Shown here piece after piece: positions 23,370-36,105 of a stretch of 64,000 nucleotides of DNA. Numbering within the stretch: the first letter of the stretch is position 1; the number at the start of each line of letters is the position of its first letter. Made by a program: the position numbers and the translations under genes. The notes beneath the pieces were generated by a model. It saw only the letters and a program-made list of their open reading frames with translations, did not search any database and was not told where the DNA came from. The stretch lies in contig CM033352.1 of NCBI GenBank assembly GCA_019395295.1, positions 4,670,001-4,734,000 on the forward strand, written 5' to 3'. Source of the stretch: Osmanthus fragrans. Its lineage: Eukaryota; Streptophyta; Magnoliopsida; Lamiales; Oleaceae.

Positions 23370-26015
23370 ATGATGGAAGGGTTGGATAATGTAATTGTAA
23401 GACTGGTAACCTGTTGCATAATTTGCCTATTCCTGTCAACTCAATCTACTTGTAAAGAAGAAGGTATGATCTTACTATTTTTACTGAATGAAATTTATTG
23501 CTTCTAAAGGATAAAGTGTAATAGAAACTTCAATACAAGATATCATTTTCCCCAAGTAATATGTTTCTGTCCTAATTATTAAGATGAAATAACACAATCC
23601 AATATCTTGCAGTAGTTTTCTAGTTTATGGATCATAGGCTAAAATTGCTCATACGATCTGATCTCCAATTGTAATGTGCAATCAAATCAACAGAGTAGAA
23701 ATTACAAGCCATACAAAGTGGGTTTAGTGATAGTGATAAGCTCAAGATTTTGCGGTTTTGGGGGATGGGATGGGGGATTGTGTAGAGGGAGGAAGCCTTT
23801 AAAAGTGTAGATCTTGAAAACAAAAGTACCACACACCAGCCATTCACAAGATCAAGATTTTGGCCAGTATTCTACATGTAAAAAATTAACTGATTTCAAG
23901 AGTAAAATGGCATTCTTCTATTTTTTATTTATTTTTTGGTCGAAAGATAGCATTGAAGAATATAAATCAGGCAAAAGCAGGCACTTCAAATTCATATACG
24001 GTCATTATAAATAACAGTAATAGTCAATTTGAAACATGAATAGCTTATAAATGACTTGTATCTCACCTGTAGTAGTCAATTTGAATGCTATAAATGACTT
24101 ATATCTCACCCTTATATGTTCAGTTAATGTAATTACCAATGTGAAGCATGAGCTACTGGAGCTCAATCAAGATAGTGGAGTGTTGAAAACTTGGTCAGGA
24201 GATCCGTGTCTCCCTCTTCCATGGCTTGGTTTGTCTTGTGGGCTTCTTAACAGTACCTCAGTCATAACTAAACTGTGAGTCACTCATTATCATTTCGTCG
24301 ATTATCTCTGAAGCAGTATATTTATTAACACCTTGTTCATAACATGATTTGTTCATTGACTTTCTGTTCCAGGGATCTATCCTTCAAAAGCCTTACAGGA
24401 CCACTCCCTCACAGTATCACTAAACTGATTCACTTGAAGGAATTGTATGACTAAGTTCGCTTAAGTGGATTATTGTTTTATTCAGTGATTGTGTTTGTTT
24501 CTCACTGAACATACAGTCGAATGCAGGAACTTGAGCAACAATAGGTTCACTGGTACCATTCCCAAGTTTCCAGCTTCCTCAGTGTTGACATCAGTGTACT
24601 AAGCTTTCACTCAGTTTTAGCACAATAATTTTAATTCCCTTTCATAGTGATAGCAATTTTCAAGAACTTAAGGTTAGAGCATAAGATCTCTCCATTTTTA
24701 CCAAGAAACAAGAACCTTTTGTTCTGTCACTCAATTTAGAATTCTACATGAATCAACCTCCATAAATTACAGAAGTATCACTACTATATACCACAATCAC
24801 TACAATTTTCCATTCAAAATTTCACCATTCAAAAATTTCACCTGCTGAGTGACCAAGTAAACACAGACACCCTTTACATATGTAATGATCAATTACATGT
24901 GGGGGTGTGTACACTGAACTGTCTCACGAAATCCTGGAAAATGATATCTTATATATAAAAACTTGCTTCCTACATGATCTTTTTTTTTTTAATATCTCTA
25001 TGCTAACTCAAACAAAAACTATTTGAGTTTCAAGTACTTGCATTCAACATTTTGTTTTATATCAGACATTAAGCAAATACAATCAACCATCTCATGTAAC
25101 TGTCTCGAACCATTAACCATATAGAATCAGTGGTTGATCATAAGAACATTCAAGTCTTCCAATTCCATACGGCATTAAACTGCTGACATGAACACTATGA
25201 GATAAAAGGCAATAAAACATAGTCAAAATACAATTGTTCACATGATACTTGGAAATATGATGCTCACACATTAGAGACATGCAAAATCCAAGAATACTCA
25301 AGCTTTTGGCCACTCAAGTACCAACCATGATATACTAGGGAACATGTCGACCTAAAAGCAAATGGAATGAGGTAGTTAGGAAACAAATGAACCATGTGAT
25401 TTAACTTTGGAGATGGCCCTTGCTAGAGCATAGGGGAAAACGGAGGATTCATGCAGCCAACCCCACACAAGTATGGGATAAGGATTAGTTGAGCTAGATT
25501 GAGTTGTATGTTAAGACAACAGGTCAATAAACATGGTATCATAAAAAAATTCTTTCCAGGAACATCAGCTAACATGAATCTCATGAACCCAATGACAAAT
25601 TTGCCAATTGAGTATCGTTCAACAGATAACCATTTGATTTGTTGGTAAAAATTTTACAGGGATCTGAGCCACAATGATCTCATGGGAAACATCACAGAAT
25701 CTCTAACCTCTCTGCCTTATCTGACAACGTTGTAAGTTTATGAACAAATATATTTTGACATGTTTAGACAACAATTTCAATGTGAATTGGTTTCTGTTTA
25801 GGCCAAGTATTATGTGGAGATATACCTAACTTAGTATATGTTTTCCTCTTCATCCAGATGTTTCGCCTGCAATCCTCTTTCCAGCCAAAATCTTCCTTAC
25901 AGCCTAAGCAGATCAAATCTTACTACAGAGTATGAAGCATTAGGTTTAAGAATGAAAGGATAAATTTTTATTAAGAGAAAAGTTTTTTCATGCCTCAAAC
26001 TTTTTCATGCCTCTC

Positions 26016-26046
<31 letters not shown>

Positions 26047-29000
26047 TTCTTAGAGAGAGAGAGAGAGAGAGAGAGAAAGAGTCTTAACTCCTTTTCCTTT
26101 GATTTTCCACTTCCATATTTTAGCAACGGGAAATGCTCAGCTCAAGGATCTTCCCATTCAAGTCAACGAATTTGGATAGGCATAGCTGCAGGTGGATCCC
26201 TCTTAGTTATCCTAGCATTTGGAATCTCTTTGGCTTGCCTATACAGACACAAAAGGATGGCTCTGCAAAAATTTGATGTAAAATGTCACCCAATGTCAAA
26301 GAGTGAGTACATTAAATTCTTTTGACATACTACAATTCTTTTGATATACTACAAAGAGACCAAGATTGAAAAAAAAGCTACTCAAAGCTAGTATTGACCT
26401 TTCTTCTGTTAGTTGTCGACACAATAGAGAAACTTATATATCACAACATATTATGTTTCTAGAGTCACTTGGCTTGCTTACTATATCCTCGGCTATTTTT
26501 TGACAAATTACCAGTTTGAATGTTATACTGTCTTACTCATGATCAAGCACCTGTTTCTTATTGCTACATCAGTGTTTAAAGACAGTGATAAGCATATTCT
26601 CAACAGGAATAAACAAAATCCAACATGTAAAACATGCAAAAACATTGATTTCGGAGTTGCAGTAATATACACGAGAAAGTATAAGAGCATAATTTGAAAC
26701 AATTCTCTCTCTCTCTCTCTCTCTCTCGGTTGACCATTCAATTTTAGTAATTAAATTAAATCTTCGAACAGCAGTGCCTGTGACATTTTCAAATGCAGAT
26801 GCAGTTTATGCAGTTCCAACCATGGATAATATTGTAATGAAGTCCATATCTATCCAGAGCTTCACATTGGAGTACATAGAAATTGCTACAGAAAAGTACA
26901 AGACATTGATAGGTGAAGGTGGGTTTGGATCAGTTTACCGTGGTACTCTACCTGACGGTCAAGAAGTGGCTGTGAAGGTCCGATCAGCAACATCAACCCA
27001 GGGAACTCGTGAATTTGACAATGAGGTGACTCCAGCATAATTTAAACCACTTTCCCTGAAAAGATTATTATTTTAAACAACCAACTACAGTGTGCACGCA
27101 TTTTTCTGGATTTGTGTATTTTTTTCTCCCAGCCGTATTTAATTACAATTGCGATTTGATCCTTGGTGCCTCGGAAAGCAAACATTTTAATTTTTTGACA
27201 TCTACCATTGATTAAAGTGATTGTATAACATTTTGATTACCTCTAAACGTCCACGATGGGATTTTCAATTTTCCTTTTCCCTATAACTAACAATTACTAA
27301 CTCTATTATGCATCCGGACTAGGCTCCTTTGTAAGAGGCTAACCAAAGTGTTGTCAATCAAATCTGTAGTTGAATTTGCTCTCAGCAATTCGACATGAAA
27401 ACTTGGTCCCACTTCTTGGCTACTGCTGTGAGAATGACCAACAAATTCTTGTCTATCCTTTTATGTCTAATGGCTCCCTACAGGATCGCCTATACGGTAC
27501 TTATTTATTTAGAACTCTTTCAAACAAAGCCCTGTTAAATATTAGAATTCATTTCTTGACTCTTCATTCATTCACAGGAGCAGCAGCAAAGCGGAAGATT
27601 TTAGATTGGCCAACCAGACTTTCAATAGCTTTAGGCGCTGCAAGAGGCAAGTAACAAAGGGTCCAGTATTATGTATAATTTCAATTTAATCTCCCCGCTC
27701 TTGAACAGGAAGCAACGAATTTTCAAGCAAATAATTAATGATATGTGCATGAAAGAGTACCAGCTTCGGCACTCAACGTTTCTGAACGGATCTGGCGACA
27801 TTGTAGAAAGAAACCTAGTCCTTCTCTCCCCTATGACTAAAGGAAAACCACAATAAAGTTTGGTTATAAAGCTTTCATACAATGATAAAATGACAGAAGT
27901 AACTTTAGGATATCAATGACTTCTCTTAAAGATTTAAAATATTTGAACACGAAATATTATTCTAGGGAAACTATAGCTCTTCCAGGGCCAAGAAACATGA
28001 TTATTATCAAAATAAGATATATCAGTATCCAATGTTGTTTGAGAGACTAAAATTATCCTTGGCTCGTAAAAGGTAATAGATTAATGAAACAACTCAGTAG
28101 TATAAAAGGAAGCATAAAATTCAGTCCAAACTTCATGTAAATTCTCCAAATCGTGCCATATTTTTTCACTCATGCTCAGCAACACTTGCATCTTGTGCTA
28201 GTATTTTTTCACCTTGATAATTTCCAATTGTTAAATTTTCTGTTTCTTTCTTTTTTTCTCCTTTCTTGACATTGAATATGTACCAAAGTGTCTGAAGAGT
28301 ATTATATCAATCAGGTTTGACATATCTTCACACCTTCTCCGAGCGCTGTGTCATTCATAGGGATGTGAAATCGAGTAACATACTCTTGGATCATAGCATG
28401 TCCGCAACGGTTGCAGACTTCGGATTTTCAAAATATGCACCTCAAGAAGGGGACAGTGGCACTTCTTTAGAAGTAAGAGGCACTGCTGGATACTTGGATC
28501 CAGAGTAAGTATACGGCTCCTTGCATTAAATCTTGATCCTTCAGCAGAACAAGAAAAGGAAGGCTGAATCTGATTTGAATTCTATTTAAGTAGAACTTGA
28601 AAGGGATGGAACTTTAGATTTGGAATTGAAATCTGAAATGATATCACTCAATTTTGAATTGATGCTTCATGAATTTCATTTCCACACAATTATATGTCGC
28701 CAAACATAAATTTTTAAGGTCTAATTACTCAATGACGTGGATCTTGCTGTAAACATGTCATATGAGGACTTAACTCATTTATTCTACATATATACCTCAG
28801 TGAGGATACAAAGCGTGTTCTTTCATATTATGTGGATTTTGAAGAAGAATCCTAGGAAACCATTTATGAACATCTCGTACAGCATAGAATGGTTTCAAGA
28901 ATTATGCATGCACCACAACCTCCTAATTTTTGAAGTTTGTTTCTTTCAGGTACTATTCCACACAACATTTATCCACAAAGAGCGATGTCTTTAGCTTTGG

Positions 29001-29533
29001 GGTTGTTTTACTGGAAATCGTAAGTGGTCGAGAACCTCTCAACATAAAAAGACCACGAAATGAGTGGAGCTTAGTTGAATGGGTAAGATCCAATCTCTGA
29101 GCATTCTCCCTACCTCAATCACCCACTCAATTAAGTCATTGTACATTTCTTAAAACTATTCATGTTTGACAACATAGAATAAACTTTTTCTTTAATACAG
29201 GCCAAGCCCCATATAAGGAATTCAAGGATCGAAGAAATTGTGGACCTTAACATAAAGGGAGGATACCACGCTGAAGCAATGTGGAGAGTGGTGGAGGTAG
29301 CTTTGGCATGTATTGAGCCTTACTCAGCTTATCGCCCATGCATGGCTGACATTGTTCGTGAACTTGAGGACGCTTTTATCATAGAAAACAATGCATCAGA
29401 ATACATGAAATCCATAGAGAGTTTTGGAGGATCCCGTCGCTACTCTATAGAGAGGCCCATTGTCATACCACAAACTCCAATTCCAATAGAACCATCCGCT
29501 ATTCTTATGCATCCTCCTCCTCAACCAAGATAG
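23370..29533 (+). CDS. SYMRK: SYMRK-like LRR receptor kinase lacking the malectin-like domain, 13 exons
   Basis: Exons: 23370-23463, 24124-24274, 24373-24444, 24527-24595, 25660-25731, 25858-25929, 26124-26302, 26772-27025, 27370-27496, 27578-27646, 28315-28504, 28950-29082, 29201-29533; 1815 nt, 604 aa. Exon 1 (MMEGLDNVIVRLV..., hydrophobic) is a signal peptide. It ends in phase 1 and joins in frame to exon 2, which carries the SWSGDPC-type GDPC motif (57-60). Three LRR exons, a TM (about 193-217) and a kinase follow: GEGGFG (284-289), VAVK Lys305, HRDVKSSN (401-408), DFG (421-423), GTAGYLDPEYY. Kinase sequence and the C-terminal PQPR tail match SYMRK, the common symbiosis receptor kinase for mycorrhiza and nodulation. 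The malectin-like region of full-length SYMRK (over 900 aa) is absent from intron 1. Intron 10 uses a GC donor (27647). A start at 24051 is an alternative. Paralogue or sole copy cannot be told. Confidence 0.9.
26027..26077 (+). repeat. (GA)n microsatellite in intron 6 of the SYMRK-like gene
   Basis: Two GA runs (about 26027-26046 and 26053-26077), preceded by a short GT run, lie just before the transmembrane exon at 26124. They are complementary to the CT run at 26704-26727 after that exon. Confidence 0.9.
26704..26727 (+). repeat. (TC)n microsatellite in intron 7 of the SYMRK-like gene
   Basis: About 12 TC units lie 45 bases before exon 8. The run could act as part of a polypyrimidine tract, or pair with the GA run at 26027-26077 in the pre-mRNA. 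Confidence 0.9.
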
Positions 29534-31171
29534 TTGATTGGGTAGACAATGTAAAAAATTGTGAGAGAGAGACAGCCATTATATTTTTGTTAGCCAAAAT
29601 TGATCTAACACTTGTGATCAATACTCTCTTGCTCTATTTTGCTATTATTAATACCATGTAAAGACTTGGACATGGGTTCAGCTACTATTCTTTGGACTCA
29701 ATCACTGGTCTTTTGGATCCACGAGTGCGCATATGAGCAGCAGTCTAAACATTCGATCAACCATGAAATTCATGTGACACACTAGGAATTGGCATTGAAT
29801 TGGTACCCGTTTATGGGCGAACATTCAACTTGATTTTTGACTTAATCCCATAGAGAAGACGTAAGATCACCCTCTAATGTAAGAATCAATTCCATAAATT
29901 GTTTACTTCACTAAAGTTGTTTCCCTATGTAATTTTGAAGTAATTGTAAGAATTTCTCGCACATAGTCATTAAGTTCTTTAATGAAAAGCTGATGCTACT
30001 GTTACCATTATAAGAATATCTTATAAAACTTGTGCCATGATAACCATTAACATGAAAACAGATGTTAGTTGCCTGCTTAATTTCCCAAGAAAGAATACAA
30101 ATGACGCCAAACAAAAACTTCAAGTCTTTTCTTCCCCCAAAATAGGCAATTATAATAGTGTACCGTCTTGATCTAATTGACACATTGTAACCACCAGGTG
30201 AGCATGTCACTTTCTCTATGCACACCTTACAGTATTGTGTGACCAGAGGCAGACCTAGGACTTGATTATGGAAAAAAATTTCAAACAATAAAATAATGTA
30301 TTAACATTAAATGCGTTACAATGTCTTAAAAATAAATTTGGAACAGGCTTAAGTCAGAGGAATAGTAGTTGGAAGGAAGATTCATTGGTGGTCCATTCCC
30401 TCGTGCCTCAATAGGCAGGAATGGATGTAGCAAGTTTTTATCCCTAAACTACAAACCTACCTCTGATGGATTTATGTGACTCTAATACACGAGGATATAA
30501 AAATCTTCAAAGCTTTGATATAACTCAATGTTTAAGTTATGAAGCAACAAGAATCCAGTTAATAGAAATAATCCCTGTAATTGTTTCAATAAGAGAGTAT
30601 ATTTATAATCAAACTATATTCATATAATTCATCCTTAAAATATTTATTTTTTCATTAAATTTTATCCGCTCATAATTTATGTTCTCAATTTAAATCCGTA
30701 CAGAAACCCCTTACCGTACTTTATACATACGGATTTCTCTAAAATATGAAATTTCTTTGTGTTCAAGGCTATAGGGTAAATATTACCCTACTATCGAGAC
30801 AGAAGAATAAATTAAAAAATTGTATTATTTTACTTTCTATTAATTAAAAGTTACATATCCAAGTCATAATATTATTTTGGCTTAAAAAATAAATATGCTC
30901 GTAACAAAAATCACAGCTAAAATGACAATGTAATCTTACATATACTGTAGATATTTATGTGTGTGTTTAAATACTAATATGTAACTGATTAGTGCAAGAA
31001 AGGAAATTAACCAAAAAGGAACCCGAGTTGGGGCATATATGTGTGTCTCCCTCTACATATATGAGATCAATATGTATGTATATATGCATCTATATCTAAC
31101 CCTCCGGTAACATTCTAGTTTGGACAATCAAACTAATTATTTCTTAATAATTACAGCTTTTCCGCACAAAT

Positions 31172-31206
<35 letters not shown>

Positions 31207-32361
31207 TTTAAATTAAAGTTCTCAAATTCCAATTGTCCCCTCCACCAATGTGTGTGATAATTAACAGAGAGATGATAATATTGAAGCTTTAAGGGGTTTG
31301 GCTATTCTAAATTTCTGTTAGAGTGGCCTAGTGGGAACAAATTGAGCTATGAAATTGTTGGAGATAAACAAATCGGCTTTAGACAAATGGCGATGGCATC
31401 GAACAGAAAACCAAACAAAAAAAGTATCAGTGAGAAGTGGTTAAGAAGAATAAAACCCTCTGAAAGTAGTAAAACATTGCAGAGACAATCTACTGAAATT
31501 GATTCTGTCACAACCAGCTATATCTATCTCAGCCACCGAGATTATTATCATGATACCAGCTCACTTTAAACCTATAGATTCCATAGTGTATGTTGCCCAA
31601 TATACTTCTTGAAATAGGATGCAGCACGAAAAGAGAAATAGGGAAAAAGAAGAGGAGAGAATGAAGAATAAGAATTTAGAGCGAAGAAGATATCAATATT
31701 CAATCGTCAATAATGGTAATAGGTTCCTTTTTATGGGTAAAGAAGCTAAAAATCAATGAATTTCTTATAGACTTGAACATTATTAAATATTAAAACTAAT
31801 CTAAACAAACATAATTTGAATAAACTCTACACAAAATCCAATCAAACCCATATTTTTATGCTTAACTTCAGTTCCCCATCATTTTCCTATCGAAATAGGA
31901 AATAGGACTCTATAAGAAAAGCTTAAGAACCCCTAAATAAGAATTTAGGTAAAATCCAAACCCTCTACAAGCATATGATTAAGATGTCTCCTCATCAATT
32001 ATCGTACCCTCCAAAAAATTAAAATTTAGACCCCTACCACATCCTCTAAAAACGTCAAGATGTCACCAATTAAGAAGGTAAAAGAAGACATAACCCCCAA
32101 AGGAGAAATGCTTAAAGTAACAGCAGTAACCAAAAAATTATAATATAACAATTCAAATAAAGTGGATATGAACCAAAATTTAACATCTGAATCCATGAAA
32201 TGACATTCCAACATCTTATATTTTCATGTAAAATATATGCATAAAGATTCTACACAATAACGACAACAAAAATAAGTTGCCCACAGCGAAAATAAAAAAA
32301 TACAATCACGAAATCAACCGCACTATTTATGACAGACCTCGATCTGAGAATTCCGATCCAA
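29534..32361. other. Spacer between SYMRK-like and BRK1
   Basis: It begins with the SYMRK-like 3' UTR (AATAAA-like TTATTAATA region near 29645). No further gene was recognised. An ORF at 31342-31569 (75 aa, basic then Ser/Tyr-rich) has no recognisable family or splice context. A 31-base C homopolymer lies at 31173-31203. Confidence 0.55.
31173..31203 (+). repeat. Poly-C tract of 31 bases
   Basis: An uninterrupted run of 31 C is unusual in AT-rich plant spacer. The length may be an assembly estimate. Read as G on the other strand it could form quadruplex structures. Confidence 0.95.
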
Positions 32362-32704
32362 TCAGGTTGTAAACAAAGCTGAATTGGCTGTAGCAGTGCC
32401 CACTTGTACTTCCAGTATTTCGAGACGCCGCTCCAATGTATCAAGCTTCTCATTCAACTTTGCCAACTTATTTTTTGTGGTTGCCTCTACAGTTGAAAAG
32501 GGAAAAAAAATCATAAAATAATCAAATTAGAAAAAGAATGAAGAAGAAAAGGGTTTATACGAAATGGGTACCAAATTGTACAAGGAAGTCAAATACGCGA
32601 CGGACATTGAGAGAAATGTGGGAAATGAATTCCCGATTTTCCCAATCAGCTTGCACTGCGATTCCCAAGTTCACTGCGTTCGTTATCCCACCGGCTCTTG
32701 CCAT
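32362..32704 (-). CDS. BRK1: BRICK1 (SCAR/WAVE complex subunit), 2 exons
   Basis: Exons 32704-32572 and 32486-32362 join (GTACCC donor, CTGTAG acceptor) to 258 nt, 85 aa, the family's usual length. The protein starts MARAGGITNAVNLGIAVQAD and continues WENREFISHISLNVRRVFDF, nearly identical to BRK1/HSPC300 of other plants. The second exon is a heptad-rich coiled coil (LNEKLDTLERRLEILEVQV). BRK1 stabilises SCAR proteins in the WAVE complex, which activates ARP2/3-driven actin nucleation for cell shape in epidermis and trichomes. The gene is complete and shows no damage. It lies between spacers rich in transposons, and no promoter motif was clear. Confidence 0.97.
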
Positions 32705-33865
32705 TATTGATTGCTCTGGCTAATGCGATGATTTCTCCACTGATTCAACAGTAGGTTCCGTTGGACTAAAGGTGTTATTTTCGAAGTCTGTAGTAGCCAA
32801 AAAATGCGACTTTTAAATTGCAGAGGTGGTGAACCAAAAAACGTGAGTGGTGGTAGGTTCTGCCTTTTGGTTATGAAGGCCTTTTCTTTTAAGCACCCCC
32901 AGAATATTGTATTATTACAGGTTTTATGAATGCTTTTGCTAGTTGTACAATTGGGGATGACAATCTCGATTGATAATGTTCTTATAGGAGGTGGGTTTAT
33001 GATTTTTTTATTTATCGTGAGCCTCTCTCCCATGTTGGTGATTGTCAACTGTGATTGTCAACTGGGATTGTACGTGTAGCATGACCCTTTTAATGAATTA
33101 TCCCTACCAGGAAAGACTCTTGTTCTTAATTTGATTTATTATTGAAGTTATGCTACATTTACAAAAGAAGTGTACAAAGTTAGGTTACAAAATCAAATTT
33201 ACATCAATCATTTCAAAAATAAATTTTTTAAATCATTTGAAATCAACAGTCTGAATTTTGCTAACACATTTTATCACCCTACTTTCATAGTTCATCTTTT
33301 TACAAAAATCATTCTCTTTATTATTATATAGTGACCCCTTGTGAAAACTAAAGTTTTTACGATAATAATGTCTTCATTTGGGTTTCAATTTATTCTATTT
33401 TTCAAAGTTAAAATGAATTTTAACCTACATTTTGTAAGATTCAAGAGTATTACTAATCAACCACTCATTTATTGAAAAGTAAAATTTTAGCTATATAAAA
33501 TGAAACCCAAATAGAGGCAATAAACAAAATTATTTGTACTTTATTTTTTTCATCACCTTACTTGATGTATTGAGATTGCATCAATCTTTTACAAATAATA
33601 AATGCTACATAACTTTACTCGTATGTAACATCAATCTAAATATCATTAAGTGATATGTCCAATTAAAATAAAATATGTGATCCATTTAATTAAGTTTATG
33701 ATTTAAAAATTTAATACCACCTAAATTGATATTATTACTTCAATAATATTAAATAACATTATTTTTCTATTAGAGTAAGTTCTTTCAAGTCTATTTGTCA
33801 CATGTAGCCAAGGGCCAGCCCACTAAGAGGCTTGGATCGAATCGTATGTTGTCGTCAAGTCCTAG

Positions 33866-34059
33866 CCCCTGTTTGGTACACTTTTTTTTTTTTTTTTTTT
33901 CATTTCTCATTTTTCTCCTCATTTTCAACCACACATTCTTTAATAAAATAATATTTTTTATCACATCAATAACTTTTTATTCTTTTTCAACCACATATTC
34001 ACCATTCATCACATCAAAAAAAATTATTTTTTCTCCAAAAATTGGTATCAAACGGGGTG
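33866..34059. mobile_element. Tourist-like MITE, CTA target duplication
   Basis: Ends GCCCCTGTTTGGTA and (inverted) CACCCCGTTTGATA, flanked by CTA at 33863-33865 and 34060-34062. The interior (TTTTCAACCACACATTCTT) is shared with 43241-43409 and, inverted, with 59216-59354. The 3-bp duplication and TIR type suggest a PIF/Harbinger origin. Confidence 0.8.
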
Positions 34060-34949
34060 CTACTATGATGAAAAGCCTGGCCTTTTTTTTTTTTTAACCT
34101 ACAAAATATGTAGTTATGTACCCAAGATTTATCTATTTTCTTTTATCATTCTCTCACAAATCTCAAATATGGGAGGAAATTAGGGTCCAATAATGTAATT
34201 AAAATAAAAGTAAAAAATCAATGTAATTCCAAAAAATCAAGTATTTAAAAAAGAATCCCTAAATCAAAACATCATTTCTCTTTCTATCATGCCTCAACCA
34301 GATGCGAATCCATGGTTTGAGTTCAAGTATGATGGATCGCGAACATTGAATACTTACTGTCAACGGTCAACGTTCGTGATAACGATTTTGTTTATTAATA
34401 TTTAATTAAATAATATTTAAAAAAATCGTACGGATTAAAAATAAAAGAACTAAATACACCACTAGAACTAGAACTAGGACTAGGACTAGGTACCGACTTT
34501 CATTTCGGATGAAAAAATTATTCTATAATCTGCAAAATGTTCTAATTTATTTTTCAATCAAATATGCAATATATATTAAAAAAATGTCAATATTCAATTT
34601 ACAATTAAAGTTAATTAAACAAATATTATTATATTAATAAAGTTGAAATTCTTTATGTGCTTGTGTAATTCCTACTTTTTCGTAATCGATTTTTTGTGAA
34701 CGAAAAGTGGAATCTTCTATTAATTAAATAAGTTTTGTTGAAAGATTCTTTATGACACTAAGGCCAAGTTTTTTTACAAATTCATTCCCCATTAATTGAC
34801 CAAACTCTCAAATCAATTCATTAGAGAAAAAAATAATCAAGAAGATGGACAAATCACCTGTTAAAATGTTACTATTTGCATTAAACTCGATAAAATGAAC
34901 ATAAATTATTTTGTTTTATTGAGTGTTAGAAATCAATATTTGCCATGAT

Positions 34950-35040
34950 GGTAAAACTGTCAACATCCTTTAGGGAAGATCCCGGGTTTGAAACCATTTT
35001 GCACTTGTTTTTGGTAAATATTGTTGAAATTAAAAAAATA
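34950..35040 (+). mobile_element. tRNA-derived SINE-like head
   Basis: ATGGTAAAACTGTCAACAT followed by AGGGAAGATCCCGGGTTTGA resembles a pol III promoter: a weak A box and a good B box (GGGTTTGAAACC). After it comes an AT-rich body with two copies of TTTTGGTAAATATTGTT. The borders are uncertain. Confidence 0.4.
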
Positions 35041-35044
35041 CATA

Positions 35045-36085
35045 ACATGTTGCCTATTTTGGTAAATATTGTTAAAAAAAAAATACATAGCATATTGTCA
35101 TTGCTAGGTTTCGAACTAGGAGTGGGCGCGGTTCTATTTCAAAGGGAATCGAATACCAATGAGAATTTTAGAAATGAAACCATTGATTCCATAGTTAACT
35201 ATGGAATTGAATCGGTTCCGTTTCGGTCCTGTCCGGTCCGGTCCGGTCCGGTCCTTTACATTGAAAATGTCAAAACAAAATATTCACTAATAATAAAAAA
35301 ATCTAAAGATGCTACCAACGTGATACTTTTAACAATATATAGAAGAACCGAACATACTATTCAAAAATTAAAAGAAAATTAAGTATACAAATTAAAAAAA
35401 AAATAAACAAATAATATAAATTACTATCATCAAACAATCATTAACTTATATAAGCTGCATAGTACTTCAATGATTAAACAAACTTCCATCAAAATCAAAA
35501 TCAAAATCCTACATTGAATTGGACACCCTTTAAAAATTTATTGCAACTTCTGATTCTGTTGGTTATAATTTGTAGAAATCTAGATGAAAGGTTTCGCTCA
35601 TGTTAACAACTATGTAATCAAAGTGAAAACAAAATAAAAATTTCGCATTGTAAACAAATTTATTTAGGTATAGATTTACATAATATTCTAATTTGGTTTG
35701 AGAATCAATTAATCAAAGAATTATAAGAAGAGAGAAGAAAAGAATCAAAGAGAAGAAGGAAAGTGCTGAGAGTCTAAAATGAATAAGGAACCCGATTATT
35801 TTTTATAAAAGTAATTGGAGATTAAGTCATATATTTTACCAAAAAGAAAAAATCTTATGAAAACCATTCGGTTTCCCGCGGTTCTCATACTAGAACTGGG
35901 AATCGTATGATTCTTAATAATTTGTCCCAAAATCAAATCATTTTTTAGAAAATCCGGAACCAAACCGGCCGGTTCTAAACGGTTCCGGGAAAAAAAATGT
36001 TCACTCCTATTTCGAACCCGGAACCTTTGGTTTATAAAAAAAATGCACTAACCAATTGAGCTATCAAAGTTGTTTGTACATAAAA
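35045..36085 (-). mobile_element. SINE-like element interrupted by a hAT insertion
   Basis: On the minus strand GATAGCTCAATTGGTTAGTG (about 36066-36047) is a tRNA-type A box. It is followed by a B box GGTTCCGGGTTCGAA that is cut at 36010 by the hAT element; it resumes at 35116 with GTTCGAAACCTAGC. Joining the flanks restores a full B box, so the hAT hit the pol III promoter of an older SINE. The 3' limit is unclear. Confidence 0.5.
35117..36009. mobile_element. Non-autonomous hAT element, 893 bp
   Basis: Ends TAGGAGTG (left) and CACTCCTA (right) are perfect 8-bp inverted repeats. They are flanked by the 8-bp direct repeat TTTCGAAC at 35109-35116 and 36010-36017, the hallmark of hAT transposition. 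No transposase frame exists inside. Subterminal CGGTTCC/GGTCCGGTCC motifs occur near both ends. Confidence 0.88.
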
Positions 36086-36105
36086 TGAATTATCAGATAT
36101 ATATA

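Noticed and set aside
24051..24278. ATG at 24051 as the start of the SYMRK-like protein
   Set aside because: It would give no good signal peptide and reads through an acceptor at 24123. The exon at 23370-23463 gives a signal peptide and joins in phase. Kept only as an alternative.
36040..36085. tRNA gene on the minus strand
   Set aside because: The A box is good, but the B box is split by the hAT element and the stem bases do not pair.
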